From positions 26,421-90,420 of the forward strand of contig JAJEGS010000054.1 in assembly GCA_022819745.1 (NCBI GenBank): a DNA stretch of 64,000 bases. Direction: 5' to 3'. The stretch comes from Candidatus Latescibacterota bacterium. GTDB lineage: Bacteria; Latescibacterota; UBA2968; UBA8231. Below are positions 63,881-64,000 of the stretch, piece after piece. Each line of letters begins with the position of its first letter. The stretch's first letter is position 1. The notes beneath the pieces are model-generated. The model was not told the DNA's origin and ran no database searches. It worked only from the letters and a program-made list of their open reading frames with translations. The translations under genes and the position numbers were made by a program.

Positions 63881-64000
63881 CATGGGTTGATATTGTCGGG
63901 CTTGTTTAGGTTGGTCTCGTGTTTGGTGTATGATTTGTGTGAGTTGGTCTAATCCTTTTCGAAAGAGGCTTATGGCTTTTCGTCCATGTTTTTTTATCGG
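63881..64000 (+). mobile_element. Possible left end of an inserted element (cut by window edge)
   Basis: After the methyltransferase break the DNA turns T- and G-rich. A new frame starts at ATG 63972 behind GAAAGAGG and reads MAFRPCFFI to the window end. An insertion sequence with the start of its transposase is the simplest reading, but no inverted repeat or transposase motif can be confirmed in 120 bases. Confidence 0.35.

Noticed and set aside
63972..64000. A glycosyltransferase start, because the first residues (MAFRPCF) resemble some family 2 enzymes
   Set aside because: The next residues (FIG) do not continue the pattern, and an insertion beside a broken methyltransferase fits an IS element better.

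Overview
The window is about 64 kb of bacterial chromosome, dense with genes, mostly GC-rich, and broken by a few AT-richer insertions. The gene mix suggests an uncultured environmental bacterium of the Latescibacterota/Poribacteria kind. It has three phytanoyl-CoA dioxygenases, two Gfo/Idh/MocA oxidoreductases, two glycoside-hydrolase-like TIM barrels, a uronate-isomerase-like protein, an enolase-superfamily sugar-acid dehydratase and a secreted caspase behind an ECF sigma factor. This placement rests on content only; no rRNA or ribosomal protein gene is present to test it.

Layout. 1-3.3 kb: a partial PHP-domain ATPase and an rmuC gene with a frameshift near its 3' end. 3.4-10.3 kb: class V aminotransferase, recG, a small membrane protein, then mraY and a murG that carries an extra HEAT-like C-terminal half. 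10.4-16.9 kb: SDR, HAD hydrolase, aldo/keto reductase, HisC-like aminotransferase, UMF1-type transporter, M20 peptidase and a small lipoprotein. 16.9-30.4 kb: glycoside-hydrolase-like proteins, the ECF sigma/anti-sigma/caspase set, PhyH, a secreted beta-helix protein, an NhaC antiporter, an oxidoreductase, a DUF5069-like protein and an ArgE-like deacetylase.

30.4-33.8 kb is an AT-rich island. It holds a HigB-like toxin, a chimeric protein (antitoxin N-terminus joined to an HsdR-N/PD-(D/E)XK-like region), the tail of a P63C gene, a secreted FN3-metalloprotease lipoprotein, a nested palindrome, a terminator and a 5' tRNA fragment. 33.8-38.2 kb carries PhyH and a threonine-branch operon (hom, an ApgM-like probable homoserine kinase, asd). 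38.3-41.5 kb holds small metabolic and hypothetical genes. 41.5-48.1 kb encodes a 1725-residue exonuclease-RecQ-UvrD fusion and a DUF4143-type ATPase.

48.4-52.8 kb encodes an NAD-linked formate dehydrogenase: a NuoE-NuoF fusion followed by an alpha subunit read through an in-frame UGA, with a SECIS hairpin 11 nt downstream, so it is a selenoprotein. A RelE-type toxin-antitoxin pair follows, with a degenerate copy of the fdhA tail on its far side. 53.7-60.6 kb is a catabolic run (uronate-isomerase-like, rhamnonate-dehydratase-like, threonine aldolase, class I fumarase, SDR, PhyH). 60.6-64 kb has a palindromic repeat, an ECF sigma factor with a helical-repeat tail plus a partner protein, a second HigB/HigA-like pair and a truncated DNA methyltransferase apparently cut by an insertion.

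The features most worth following are the antitoxin-nuclease chimera, the three-enzyme helicase fusion, the selenocysteine formate dehydrogenase, the MurG-HEAT fusion and the caspase with 14-15-residue surface repeats.
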